DNA of 64,000 bases from Macrostomum hystrix (Eukaryota; Platyhelminthes; Macrostomidae). Under the pieces are notes generated by a model, which was not told where the DNA came from, searched no databases, and saw only the letters and a list, made by a program, of their open reading frames with translations. Of this stretch, positions 12,301 through 21,795 are shown in pieces (position 1 is the first letter of the stretch; every line of letters starts with the position of its first letter). The position numbers and the translations under genes were made by a program. The stretch spans positions 6,775,501 through 6,839,500 of the forward strand of contig CATNEN010000002.1 in the NCBI GenBank assembly GCA_950097015.1. The letters are read 5' to 3'.

Positions 12301-12971
12301 GCAGCTCAACCACAGGATACCATCGCCTAGTCTGTCAACCAATCAGTCACCACCCAACGCTGTTTGCATTCGGGCGCTGTCAAAATAATTTTCAGGGGAC
12401 GGGGATTTCGCCCCTTGGTGGCAAAATGGCTTGGTAGTCCTATATATGAATGCTCAATTAGTAAGATAAAAGCTCTGAAGCGCACCTTGAACATGTCGGC
12501 CAGTTTGTCTGCTCGAATCTCCAAGTAGCACGACAAGCCGGCGTTTGCACCGACAACTACTAGCAGTAGAAGGCCCATGGCGAGGTTGTCCATCATCGGC
12601 TGCTCGTCGGCTGCCACCGATTCGGCGCGCACAGCGTAGGCGACGAGGCTGAGCAGGCCCGCTGCCAGCAGCAGCAGGGAGACACCGCTGAGAGCCGAGC
12701 GGGCCAGACGGACCCAGACGGGCACGGCTAGTGGCGGCTGCAGCTGGTTCGGATCGTCGGCCAGCAGCCGCTCGGCTGCCTGGTCATCCGTGAGGCCGTC
12801 GGTGAGGCTGGTGTCCAGGTGCTGCGCCAGCAGGCGAGGATCGATTCGGTGTTCTACGATGGCAAACTCCTGACGAAGTCGATGCTCGACTCCTGACGAG
12901 GTCGGCTGGTGGTTCGCGGCCGCCGCGTGGCCATCCTGGAGGGCCGCTCGGAAACTGCCTTGTCTATGGCT
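5721..12971 (-). CDS. Na+/K+-ATPase alpha-like P-type ATPase, predicted catalytically dead (partial, 7 exons)
   Basis: Exons in transcript order: 12971-12486, 11647-11380, 10937-10539, 10180-9777, 9572-9213, 8960-8673, 6332-5721. Phases are compatible at every junction and no stop interrupts the roughly 939 codons. Order of parts: N-terminal actuator piece, M1-M2, A domain, M3-M4 with PEGL, P and N domains with KGAPE and TGDHP, hinge, M5-M7. By family knowledge this is the IIC (Na,K/H,K) pump group of the plasma membrane. Three invariant motifs are altered: TGES reads TGPS, DKTGT reads GKTGV (the phosphorylated Asp is Gly), and TGDGVND reads TGGDVAD. Such a protein should not form the phosphoenzyme, so I infer a non-pumping paralogue. 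M8-M10 and the C-terminus would lie left of the window; I found no match in 1-5660. The first codon is not identified. A decaying pseudogene is the alternative, but intact frame and splice sites argue against it. Confidence 0.88.
6335..7612. repeat. 12-bp minisatellite with higher-order duplications
   Basis: About 106 units of GGATGGAGGAGC. It fills the 3' part of ATPase intron 6 and runs up to the exon 7 acceptor. The blocks 6481-6660 and 6661-6840 are identical; 6841-7152 recurs at 7189-7500. All six frames are open, which creates false proteins rich in PPSA, LLHP, SSIR or GGAD. Confidence 0.97.
7613..8138. other. Intron sequence, no gene seen
   Basis: Unique part of ATPase intron 6 between two arrays. 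Short open frames only. Confidence 0.6.
8139..8655. repeat. 15-bp minisatellite
   Basis: About 20 units of GATGATGGGATAATA, flanked by longer variants with ATCATTGCTTCA. It reaches to within about 20 bp of the exon 6 donor. Confidence 0.95.
8673..8960 (-). CDS. ATPase exon 6: P domain, TGDHP to the hinge
   Basis: Acceptor CCCACAG. Contains VLMLTGDHPATARAVA, SPQQKLRIVESCKRL and the DADARVV block typical of Na,K pumps. 96 codons, phase 0 at both ends; donor GTGAGC. It joins exon 7 exactly where the family alignment predicts. Confidence 0.9.
8990..9195. repeat. 20-bp minisatellite in ATPase intron 5
   Basis: About ten units of GGAGTCACCTGAGGCTCATG. On the gene strand each unit contains CCTCAGGTGACT, that is an acceptor-like CAG followed by a donor-like GTGA. 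Confidence 0.92.
9213..9572 (-). CDS. ATPase exon 5: N domain (KGAPE) and return to P domain
   Basis: Acceptor AATCGCAG. Contains VLKGAPEAVIRRCS, STGERVLAFC, DQVNFPLE, LGLVSLTDPLRPEV and CRRLGIK. The nucleotide-site Lys of KGAPE and the DPLRPEV block are kept. 120 codons, phase 0 at both ends; donor GTGGGT. Confidence 0.9.
9619..9702. repeat. Short purine-rich repeat in ATPase intron 4
   Basis: Units of GAGGAGACAGGGGAGA with small variants, in a 204-bp intron. Confidence 0.8.
9777..10180 (-). CDS. ATPase exon 4: start of the nucleotide-binding domain
   Basis: Acceptor ATGGCAG, phase 1. Reads VLTTGRMSVSHTW (family: LTQNRMTVAHMW), later GDSTELALLQF (family: GDASESALLK) and PFSCETRFQ. Ends phase 0 at TTCCAG/GTGAGG. 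The middle stretch is divergent. Confidence 0.85.
10196..10310 (-). repeat. SINE-like fragment in ATPase intron 3
   Basis: The minus strand has GCGTTAGCCTCTCG (A-box-like) and GAGCTCGATTCC (B-box-like), followed by a body with GAGGGCCAACCTCCAA. Part of that body recurs near 54010-54120, so it is dispersed. Confidence 0.4.
10494..10518 (+). repeat. Interstitial telomere-like tract
   Basis: About four TTAGGG-type units (GGGTTAGGGTTAGGG, then GTTTGGGTTAG) in ATPase intron 3, close to the exon 3 donor. Confidence 0.6.
10539..10937 (-). CDS. ATPase exon 3: M3-M4 and altered phosphorylation site
   Basis: Begins in phase 1 (acceptor GTGACAG). Contains IRTGGLTLMG, M3, and M4 with FLPEGLTVTAA, then AAVEALGRCSVVCTGKTG. 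The family reads CSDKTGT here, so the acylphosphate Asp is Gly. Ends in phase 1 at ACTG/GTGAGA. Confidence 0.9.
10968..11110. repeat. 19-20-bp minisatellite in ATPase intron 2
   Basis: About seven units of GTTCACAATGACCCCACTGC, decaying to the right (to about 11280), near the exon 3 acceptor. Confidence 0.88.
11380..11647 (-). CDS. ATPase exon 2: actuator domain with TGPS instead of TGES
   Basis: Acceptor CATCGCAG, then EALPQTALVTR, GDLVEISSGDQVPADVRIL, VDNSVLTGPSEP and NPLETENLAFF. The Glu of TGES, which positions water for dephosphorylation in P-type ATPases, is Pro. Ends in phase 1 at GAAG/GTGAGG. Confidence 0.88.
11813..11890 (-). repeat. tRNA-like (SINE-head-like) segment
   Basis: The minus strand carries TGGTAGTTCAACCG (A-box-like) and, about 50 bp later, AGTTCGAATCT (B-box-like), then CAGCC. 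It joins the end of dispersed repeat A. Folding was not established. Confidence 0.4.
11853..12452 (-). repeat. Dispersed repeat, copy A (about 600 bp)
   Basis: In intron 1 of the ATPase gene. Its reverse complement matches 60327-60948 over nearly the whole length, with scattered substitutions (shared blocks: GACTGATTGGTTGACAGACT, GGTCCAGCAGTCCGTCTAGA, AGAAGATGCGCAACAAAAAG). No long open frame and no clear terminal inverted repeats. Probably a non-autonomous transposable element. Confidence 0.75.
12486..12971 (-). CDS. ATPase exon 1: N-terminus, M1 and M2
   Basis: Aligns to the family from the residues before M1 (LRQEF, then GLTDDQAAERL, DPNQLQPP) through M1 and M2 to DMFK. The 3' end is phase 0 with an unusual donor GTGCGC. 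The 5' boundary is set at a CCCTCAG acceptor and is uncertain. No in-frame methionine of the expected kind is visible, so an upstream exon is likely. Confidence 0.75.
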
Positions 12972-14867
12972 CTGAGGGATTTTTGAGTCTCTTTGATTTT
13001 GGATTTTAACAAAACACACAAACTCTTTTACTAAAATTTGTGTGATTTTCTGCTCTTTTCTAACTTATATCGAGGCTGGGGCTTCCGAATTATCTAGGTC
13101 CATGGAGACAAATAAAGAAAATAACTAGGATTTAATTATATTTTAAATAATATCAGTATATTAAATGTTTTATTAAATAGCAGTATTTGTTGCTAGCATT
13201 GTAAAATTGTTTAAGCTGAAAAGGTACTTCAAAATTATTTTTAAAAAGCTCAATTTTTTTTCGATTTTTTGAAGTCTAAGTTAACTACTACTACTGATAT
13301 TGTGAAAACTGCTCCAACTAATCAAATAAGCGGAAAGGATACTACAAGAACAATCTTGCATGCTGTTCAATAGTTTCATTATTTCATTATTTCATGTATA
13401 TAGCTAATACAATCCATTTTTTAAATAATTCAGAAAAAAATCTCGAGAAAAAATGTTATATATATATATATATATTATTTTACTTTTGATCAGCTCTAAC
13501 CCTTGTGGCACTTAGACAGTGCTTAGCTAAGTCTAGGTCATTGACTGAACAGCTCTTGACAAGTGCACCCTGGTATCGAGCTACAACCTTCTTAAGCTTT
13601 TTTAATCAAGTCAGTATATTTAAACTGTTGTCTACTAAAATAAACTTATTTTGTGTCCATTGACTTTTAAACTTAATTGCTTCTATACATAAAAAGAAAT
13701 AAAATAATTTAGCTATTTATCTTTGCACAACTATGTAATGTAGCTATACCAAAAAGTCCATCTTTACATATAAACATGGTACTTTTAAGGCACATTGCAT
13801 AGTTATGTGAAAAAGTAATGTGAGAAAATGTGTAAAAGTGAGCTAATTCCATAAGAAAAGTTTACTTCTATTAGTTCTACATATATATTTATTTACTAAA
13901 AACTTTTCGTATCACTTGAATACGAATACGAATCACTTGATCTTAGTTTTGATACTTTTTTAATTACAACTGTGTACTTCGTTTACTGTGTGAGCATAAT
14001 TGCAATAAATTACTAGGTCGATTATTTTTTGCTTTCTGCTGTACAAAATCCAGAGGCGATTTCTTTAAAAATGATTCGTACTTATCGAACTTAAATATTG
14101 AAGCAACGCGGTAAGCCGTTTAAAACAAATGAAAGTAATATTCTTCTAATGTATTTTAATAATTATTAAATTATTTTTAACAATAATAATTGTTACAGTC
14201 ATAAAGTATTTTACACAGAACTGAAAAGCTTATTGTTCGCTTTGTTGTATCATTGTTCTATTTATCAGCAATGCGTTATAATGTTTACCCATACTGAACC
14301 AATAACTTTTGTTAAACATTAGTGCTCTGTTTTTAAATTATATAGCTGCTCCGGTTCAAACTAAAAACCTATTAAATATTTATGTGTACAGAATCGCACT
14401 GCGTATGCTTGTATATACTGATAGAAAAATCAAGCTGGGAAATGCAAACACACTCTATAGAGAAGGCTGTCAAGTTTTGAGCAGTGGAAAACTGAGCAAC
14501 AGCTTATTGAGGCTGGAGCGTGCCTGAGCAAACTATAATTTATTTCCTCTCTCACTATTATGCCTACCTGCCGGAAATGAATTACTATCGATCGACAGCG
14601 CGACACGACAATATCTCGCTCTGCACTGTGGTAGATTCTGTGTACTGTGATTCTGTTTGCTAAAGATTGTGTTTTCATTCGAACCTTCAGTTAGAATTAT
14701 TAGTAAGACACGATTCAGAGTCACTACGCATCGACTACGAGCGATATAATAAAAGCAACAGAAAGACAGCGTGCAAATTACAGCTGTGATAGCACTCATG
14801 CAAGATGATTGACCTCAGTGCGAGGCACGCCAGATCTTTGATCAATTCGCGAGGTAGCGTAAAAATT
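12972..14867. other. AT-rich spacer, no gene seen
   Basis: Strongly AT-rich with a TA run at about 13457-13474. The missing first exon or promoter of the ATPase could be here but no start, signal or CpG-like feature stands out. Confidence 0.5.
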
Positions 14868-15925
14868 CATGGAAACCCTGCTAACAATGCGTCAAACCAT
14901 GGGCCCTGAAATGCATGGAAACCCTGCTAACACTGCGTCAAACCATGGGCCCTGAAATGCATGGAGACCCTGCTAACACTGCGTCAAACCATGGGCCCTG
15001 AAATGCATGGAGACCCTGCTAACACTGCGTCAAACCATGGGCCCTGAAATGCATGGAGACCCTGCTAACACTGCGTCTAACCATGGGCCCTGAAATGCAT
15101 GGAGACCCTGCTAACACTGCGTCAAACCATGGGCCCTGAAATGCATGGAAACCCTGCTAACACTGCGTCAAACCATGAGGCCCTGAACTTCATGGAGACC
15201 CTGCTAACACTGCGTCAAACCATGGGCCCTGAAATGCATGGAGACCCTGCTAACACTGCGTCAAACCATGGGCCCTGAAATGAATGGAAACCCTGCTAAC
15301 ACTGCGTCAAACCATGGGCCCTGAAATGAATGGAAACCCTGCTAACACTGCGTCAAACCATGAGGCCCTGAACTTCATGGAGACCCTGCTAACACTGCGT
15401 CAAACCATGGGCCCTGAAATGCATGGAAACCCTGCTAACACTGCGTCAAACCATGGGCCCTGAAATGCATGGAAACCCTGCTAACACTGCGTCAAACCAT
15501 GAGGCCCTGAACTTCATGGAGACCCTGCTAACACTGCGTCAAACCATGGGCCCTGAAATGCATGGAAACCCTGCTAACACTGCGTCAAACCATGGGCACT
15601 GAAATGCATGGAAACCCTGCTAACACTGCGTCAAACCATGGGCCCTGAAATGCATGGAAACCCTGCTAACACTGCGTCAAACCATGAGGCCCTGAACTTC
15701 ATGGAAACCCTGCTAACACTGCGTCTAACCATGAGGCCCTGAATTGCATGGAGACCCTGCTAACACTGCGTCAAACCATGAGGCCCTGAAATCCATGGAA
15801 ACCCTGCTAACACTGCATCAAACCATGAGGCCCTGAAATGCATGGAGACCCTGCTAACACTGCATCAAACCATGAGGCCCTGAAATCCATGGAAACCCTG
15901 CTAACACTGCATCAAACCATGAGGT
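14868..15925. repeat. 46-bp satellite
   Basis: About 23 units with core ACCCTGCTAACACTGCGTCA then AACCATGGGCCCTGAAATGC. Variants (GAGGCCCTGAACTTC) recur periodically, suggesting higher-order copying. Units contain CCATGG and GGGCCC palindromes. Confidence 0.95.
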
Positions 15926-17659
15926 CGCTTAAGATTTCAATGAAAGTTCAGCAAATTATTTTCTCCTGATCGTTAAGGACTTCTAGGGCACGTGGGACTT
16001 TCTCGCTGCTGTCTAGTGCTTGACTGAGAATACAGGAACTGCAGGCACTTTCCTGCAATATCTGAGACGGGCTATCTTTTAGCTTTGAATTCCAGAAAGA
16101 TTTTCTCGTTAGATCATGATTTACTAGTTTATCACGACTTGATTAACATGGCTTTCAAAAACTTCAACAAATCCATTTCTTGTAGTTTTAAATTCTCCAA
16201 ACAAAGGTGAGGAATTAGTTTTCAGTGAATTTTTTGCTGAATTTTCTGAAAAAATGTCTTTAAACTTCTGATTCTTGGAAAAAATGCGCAAATTCAATTT
16301 TTTGTGAGTTTTCCAGTTGTCCAAGTTGGTATGAAAAGCACTATTCGAAATTTTCAACCAGACGAGTGAGTTCGCGTGAGCAGACTCAGAGCAGCGGGGC
16401 ACGCCAAAGCTGGTCTGTCTGCTCAAATTGTTCAAGAACGGCAGTCTAAACTGGCTGTCAGAGCAGTACAGATCGCAGGTGTTCGAGCCGGTACTCGGGC
16501 GGGCCGAGTGAGGGCGGGGCTGACGCCCGGGACAGCCAGCTGCGGTCAGCTCCGATGAAGATTCAGAGCTGAATTCAGAGGTAGAGGTAGACGCACAAGC
16601 TTCAGCGAAAATTTAAAGAATTTATTCAGCTTTTTAATGAAACAAACATTTTGAAAATCTGTTGCACGATAAGGAAGTAATCAGTGTTTTTCTCCGAGTA
16701 GTGCATCAGAATTCAGTTTCTAGATTCAGTGCTCAATGGCTGAGCTCAAGCCTATGGGAGCTAGCTCAGTCTCGAGTTCGGAGATGCGACCTGAGAGAAA
16801 GTTGGAGAGAAGTTGAGGAGTAGGGAAGGAAAGTTGGTTGGGACACCCACAGCCTTGCACACACATGTAGTGAGCAGGTGCTAGAGATCCCAAGCACCTG
16901 GGGATTTCGCGCATTTCGCTTCCCCCGTCCCCTCTGCCCCAGCTCCCCAACACGCGGCTGTTTAGACTGTTCAACCCTATAGCTGCACTCGAAGTTTGGG
17001 AGAATTATCCCCTCCCACCCGTCAAGATCCTGCCATTCCACCCCAGTAGGTGGGGTAAACTGATCCCCGCGTGTCGTTTGCGTCGCCCGCCTCAAAGTCC
17101 TCCGCCCCGCCCCTCAACTGCCGGGCGGACATGCCCGGCCTCAGATTTGATTGAATCGGCTGCGTTTTTTCTCTTTTCTTTTGACTCGGCCAGCCCGATG
17201 CGAGAAGTAGAAAATCTTGCTGGGACTGACTTCGACTGTCAATTTCGTCTTCCCAACCTCCCGCCCGCTCTTCCCCGCTCTAAAGCCAAAATCCCGTCGT
17301 TAATGTTTCTCCCGAATCCTGCTGACCCCCACCCCAGATCCACCTGGCCTGTCCCGTGGCAGGCCTCTTCATAATGGATTCAAAATGGCTCAATTAATTT
17401 CCCGGCTTATTCACAATGCATTGGGGAGAACTTCTTGGCTTTCAGATGGGGAGCAGAAGACCTGATTGCCGGCGCAGATGAGGATAAACAGAAGGCCCGG
17501 ATTGATAAAGATAAGGGAGATGAACTTGAAGATTGGTTTGCGGATTTTCGGAAATATTAACGACACTGAATCATTGGGCCCATGTCCGAATGCCAGACAG
17601 GAATAAAGTTGGAAAGAAAATAATTAAGTGAAATTCTATGCTATACAATGTTATTATGT
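15926..17659. other. Spacer, no gene assigned
   Basis: Contains a GC-richer patch at 16370-17380. An open minus frame near 16340-16490 reads CDLYCSDSQFRLPF but I cannot link it to a family or splice partner. Confidence 0.4.
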
Positions 17660-17880
17660 CCCTTCTTTCCCTTCCTGCCGCCTTCTCACCCTTCCTGCCG
17701 CCTTCTCACCCTTCCTGCCGCCTTTTCACCCTTCCTACAGCCTTCTCACCCTTCCTACAGCCTTCTCACCCTTCCTACAGCCTTCTCACCCTTCCTACAG
17801 CCTTCTCACCCTTCCTACAGCCTTCTCACCCTCCCTACAGCCTTCTCACCCTTCCTATAGACTGCCTTCTCCCCCTTTCT
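17660..17880. repeat. 20-bp pyrimidine-rich minisatellite
   Basis: About eleven units of CCTTCTCACCCTTCCTACAG. Each unit looks like a 3' splice site on the plus strand. A 12-bp ATATGCAGGCAC repeat (four copies) follows at 18037-18084. Confidence 0.92.
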
Positions 17881-18591
17881 ATAGACTGCCTTCTCACCCT
17901 TCCTTACACAGCATTCTCGTTCTCACCCTCTCCCTTCCCACCATGGCTCTTCTCACCTTCTCCCTTCTCAACCATTCTGAGAACTATCGTGATACTCCTA
18001 ATTCCTAAGTATGCAATCTACACACCCCTCCACCATATGCAGGCACATATGCAGGCACATATGCAGGCACATATGCAGGCACACGAGCGTCCACCGCCTC
18101 CTGCACAGCAGAATTAACACGGCCTGTGATTGAAGTTAATTACAGTTCCCGGCGAATATACAGGACCGAAGCGACACTGATAATTAACTATTATTTCTTA
18201 TTTATCGGCCACAACATAGTTGTATCTCCTGTGGCAGTGACCATCGACTCAGGGATTGGACTGATGGGCAACTGCTGATGAAGCTTCCCCATTGGTGGAT
18301 AAGATTAGAGTGACTCCGGCTAAGGCAATGGATGACGTGACTGATTTACAAAAGAAAGCAGACAACGAGAAGCTGGGCCCTGTCACCTGATCCCTGAGTT
18401 GAGGATAATTTCAGCGCCAATCAATAATCCCCCCGAGTTGTCGCGTCAGAGGTGAGTTAAGGGCAAAATAAGTACCTTTGGTGTGAATTCGAACTGTTTT
18501 GCAATTTAAGAATAAAACAAGTTAAGTCGACGGATAAAGTGGATTACTGTTCTAATCAACCTTAATAGAACTTTTGATAAAAGAAGTAAGA

Positions 18592-19232
18592 TAGGAGAGG
18601 GGAGAGGAGAGAGAGGAGAGAGAAGAGGGGGAGAGAGGAGAGAGAGGAGAGAGAGAAGAGAGAGGAGAGAGAGAAGAGAGAGGAGAGAGAGGAGAGAGGC
18701 GAGAGAAGAGAGAGAAGAGAGAAGAGAGGGGAGAGAGGAGAGAGAGAAGAGAGAAGAGAGGGGAGAGAGGAGAGAGAGAAGAGAGAAGAGAGGGGAGAGA
18801 GGAGAGAGAGGAGAGAGAGAAGAGAGAGGAGAGAGAGAAGAGAGAGGAGAGAGAGAAGAGAGGGGAGAGAGGAGAGAGAGAAGAGAGAAGAGAGGGGAGA
18901 GAGGAGAGAGAGGAGAGAGAGGAGAGAGAGGAGAGAGAAGAGAGAGGAGAGAGAGAAGAGAGAGGAGAGAGAGGAGAGAGGCGAGAGAAGAGAGGGGAGA
19001 GAGGAGAGAGAGAAGAGAGAGGAGAGAGAAGAGAGGGGAGAGAGGAGAGAGAGAAGAGAGAGGAGAGAGAGAAGAGAGAGGAGAGAGAGAAGAGAGAAGA
19101 GAGGGGAGAGAGGAGAGAGAGAAGAGAGAGGAGAGGAGAGAGAGAAGAGAGAGGAGAGAGAGAAGAGAGAGGAGAGAGAGAAGAGAGAGGAGAGAGAAGA
19201 GAGAGGAGAGAGAGGAGAGAGAGGAGAGACGT
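18592..19232. repeat. 640-bp polypurine tract
   Basis: Almost pure G/A (GAGAGAGAGGAGAGAGAAGA-like) on the plus strand, with sub-blocks repeated at about 45-60 bp. A second, shorter GA-rich tract is at 19498-19626. Confidence 0.97.
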
Positions 19233-19497
19233 GAGACGTGAGGTGAGCGGTGAGACGAGAGAGACTAGGATTGTCGGATAAACTTTCAAATTGAATTTTC
19301 TTTATTTATTGAAGATTTTCCACGGCAAAGTTTTCTTCGTCTCGAGGGAGCAGAGATAAAAATATATTTTGATAAGTAGCTTGCTTAAAATCGATTGCAA
19401 GGCAAATTATTCTGTTGGTGATTAACTTAGGAGTTAAAAAAATAAACACAGTGAAGTGTGAAGCGACAGAAGAGAGAAATAAAGAGAGACGAGAAAA

Positions 19498-19626
19498 GTA
19501 GAGAGAGGTAGAGAGAGGGAGAGAGAGGAGAGAGGAGAGAGGAGAGAGGAGAGAGGAGAGAGAAGCAGAGAGAGGAGAGAGAAGCAGAGAGAGGAGAGAG
19601 GAGAGAGGAGAGAAGAAGGAGAGAAG
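19498..19626. repeat. Second polypurine tract
   Basis: AGAGAGGAGAGAGAAGCAGA-type repeats, about 130 bp. Confidence 0.9.
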
Positions 19627-19639
19627 ATGGAGAGAGATG

Positions 19640-20395
19640 CGAGATCAGTTGTGAGACTGGAAGGGGTGCTTTGGATAGTAAAGTAGAAGAAAATAACATC
19701 TTGCAAGGGCATAAAAGTTGCAGCAAAAAATAACAAAGAGAGACTGAAACACACCAGTGCAGGGCTGTGTGAGTGTGAGAACTGATGACTAGAACAAGAA
19801 AACTGCTACTTGTCAGTCTACTGATGCGTTTGTCAGAGATAGAAGAACACACAAGACGGGATTGAATAAGGCAGATAATAAGTATAGGGAAAGATTCCCT
19901 AGATGTAGGATGATACAGTCTAAAGCCATGGACACAATGGGTGGGGGCTTGAGAAGTTCAGCTCAAGGGATGACTACGGAAAGGATTTGGGAGTCAACGG
20001 GAAGACTGCAAAAAAGCACACAGAGAAATGAAAGCCAAGACTGTCAAGCGCAGGAAGCCGGTCCAGAAGCCGCGGTATCAAATTGCCTTTTGAGTTCGCC
20101 AGGCTTCGCCAGTCTTTGATGCCGGGATAGAGAGAAGCATTTTAGGCCTTAGTAGAGTCCCGTCCGTATTCGTGCACACTATAGTTAGTTAGCGATATTT
20201 CCAGATAGGATAGACAAATCAACTGAGAAACGGAGGGAGTAGGTCTAGATTACTGGCTCATTTCCAGCATTGCCATCAACTGTTTCATCTCCCCTTCACC
20301 AGAGTAGACTCCGCCCTGAGGCAGTTGATCTGAGTTGGTCTCAAGACTTGATTTGTTCTGAGCGCTAATTCACTCGAGGCCTGCGGCTGCAGCGT
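19640..20395. other. Spacer, no gene seen
   Basis: Unique-looking DNA ahead of the CTG-rich candidate exon at 20441. An 85-codon frame at 19862-20119 has no family match. Confidence 0.4.
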
Positions 20396-20440
20396 TTGCA
20401 ATTATCAGCTAGCCAGATTAATGCCTTATCTCTGCAGATA

Positions 20441-20480
20441 ATGCCACAAATACTGGGCTGTAGCAGGAAGACCCCGCCGC

Positions 20481-20512
<32 letters not shown>

Positions 20513-20522
20513 GGTGTACGAG
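20441..20522 (+). CDS. Candidate alternative first exon (signal-peptide-like)
   Basis: MPQILGCSRKTPPP followed by about ten leucines (CTG repeat) and GVR, ending G/GTGAGAAC. It leaves phase 1, the same as receptor exon 1, so splicing to 40229 would keep frame. It could equally be chance: a CTG microsatellite reads as a leucine run. An in-frame ATG also lies at 20396. No family match. Confidence 0.25.
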
Positions 20523-20654
20523 GTGAGAACTTTGCAAGTGATAAAGTTTGCTTTCAAACTACTCTGTGTAACTCATTTCAATATTTTGTTGTTAAAAATC
20601 GTCAAATCTATCTATATGTATCTCCGACTCACACTCAAATTCTCCAAATCTACC

Positions 20655-21795
20655 TTTCCCAATCTACCCCTCACACTCTCCCAATCTACCCGTCCCACTC
20701 TTCCCAATCTACCCCTCACACTCTCCCAATCTACCCCTCACACTCCTCCCAATCTACCCCTCACACTCTTCCCAATCTACCCGTCCCACTCTTCCCAATC
20801 TACCCCTCACACTCTCCCAATCTACCCCTCACACTCTCCCAATCTACCCGTCCCACTCTTCCCAATCTACCCCTCACACTCTCCCAATCTACCCCTCACA
20901 CTCTCCCAATCTACCCCTCACACTCTCCCAATCTTCCCCTCACACTCTCCCAATCAACCCCTCACATTCTCCCTATCTTCCCCTCACACTCTCCCAATCT
21001 ACCCCTCACACTCTTCCCAATCTACCCGTCCCACTCTTCCCAATCTACCCCTCACACTCTCCCAATCTACCCCTCACACTCTCCCAATCTACCCCTCACA
21101 CTCTCCCAATCTTCCCCTCACACTCTCCCAATCAACCCCTCACATTCTCCCTATCTTCCCCTCACACTCTCCCAATCTACCCCTCACACTCTTCCTAATC
21201 TACCCCTCACACTCCTCCCAATCTATCCCTCACACTCTCCCAATCTTCCCCTCACACTCTCCCAATCAACCCCTCACACTCTCCCAATCTACCCCTCACA
21301 CTCTCCCAATCTACCCCTCACACTCTCCCAATCAACCCCTCACATTCTCCCTATCTTCCCCTCACACTCTCCCAATCTACCCCTCACATTCTCCCTATCT
21401 TCCCCTCACACTCTCCCAATCTACCCCTCACACTCTCCCAATCTACCCCTCACACTCTCCCAATCTACCCCTCACACTATTCCTAATCTACCCCTCACAC
21501 TCCTCCCAATCTACCCCTCACACTATTCCCAATCTATCCCTCACACTCTCCCAATCTATCCCTCACACTCTCCCAATCTTCCCCTCACACTCTCCCAATC
21601 TAACCCTCACACTCTTCCTAATCTACCCCTCACACTCCTCCCAATCTTCCCCTCACACTCTCCCAATCTACCCCTCACACTATTCCCAATCTACCCCCCA
21701 CACTATTCCCAATCTACCCCTCACACTATTCCCAATCTACCCCTCACACTATTCCCAATCTACCCCCCACACTATTCCCAATCTACCCCTCACAC
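20655..21795. repeat. 22-bp pyrimidine-rich satellite
   Basis: About 52 units of CCCAATCTACCCCTCACACT with CTT/CTC insertions. Mixed-length variants keep two plus-strand frames open for 477 and 520 codons; neither is a gene. Confidence 0.95.

Noticed and set aside
14868-15925. CRISPR-like array
   Set aside because: Units are directly adjacent with no unique spacers, and the window is a eukaryotic genome. The same applies to all other arrays.
16124-16558. Possible orphan exon (CDLYCSDSQFRLPF on the minus strand, Arg/Ala-rich frame on plus)
   Set aside because: No family match, no clear splice sites and no partner exon.
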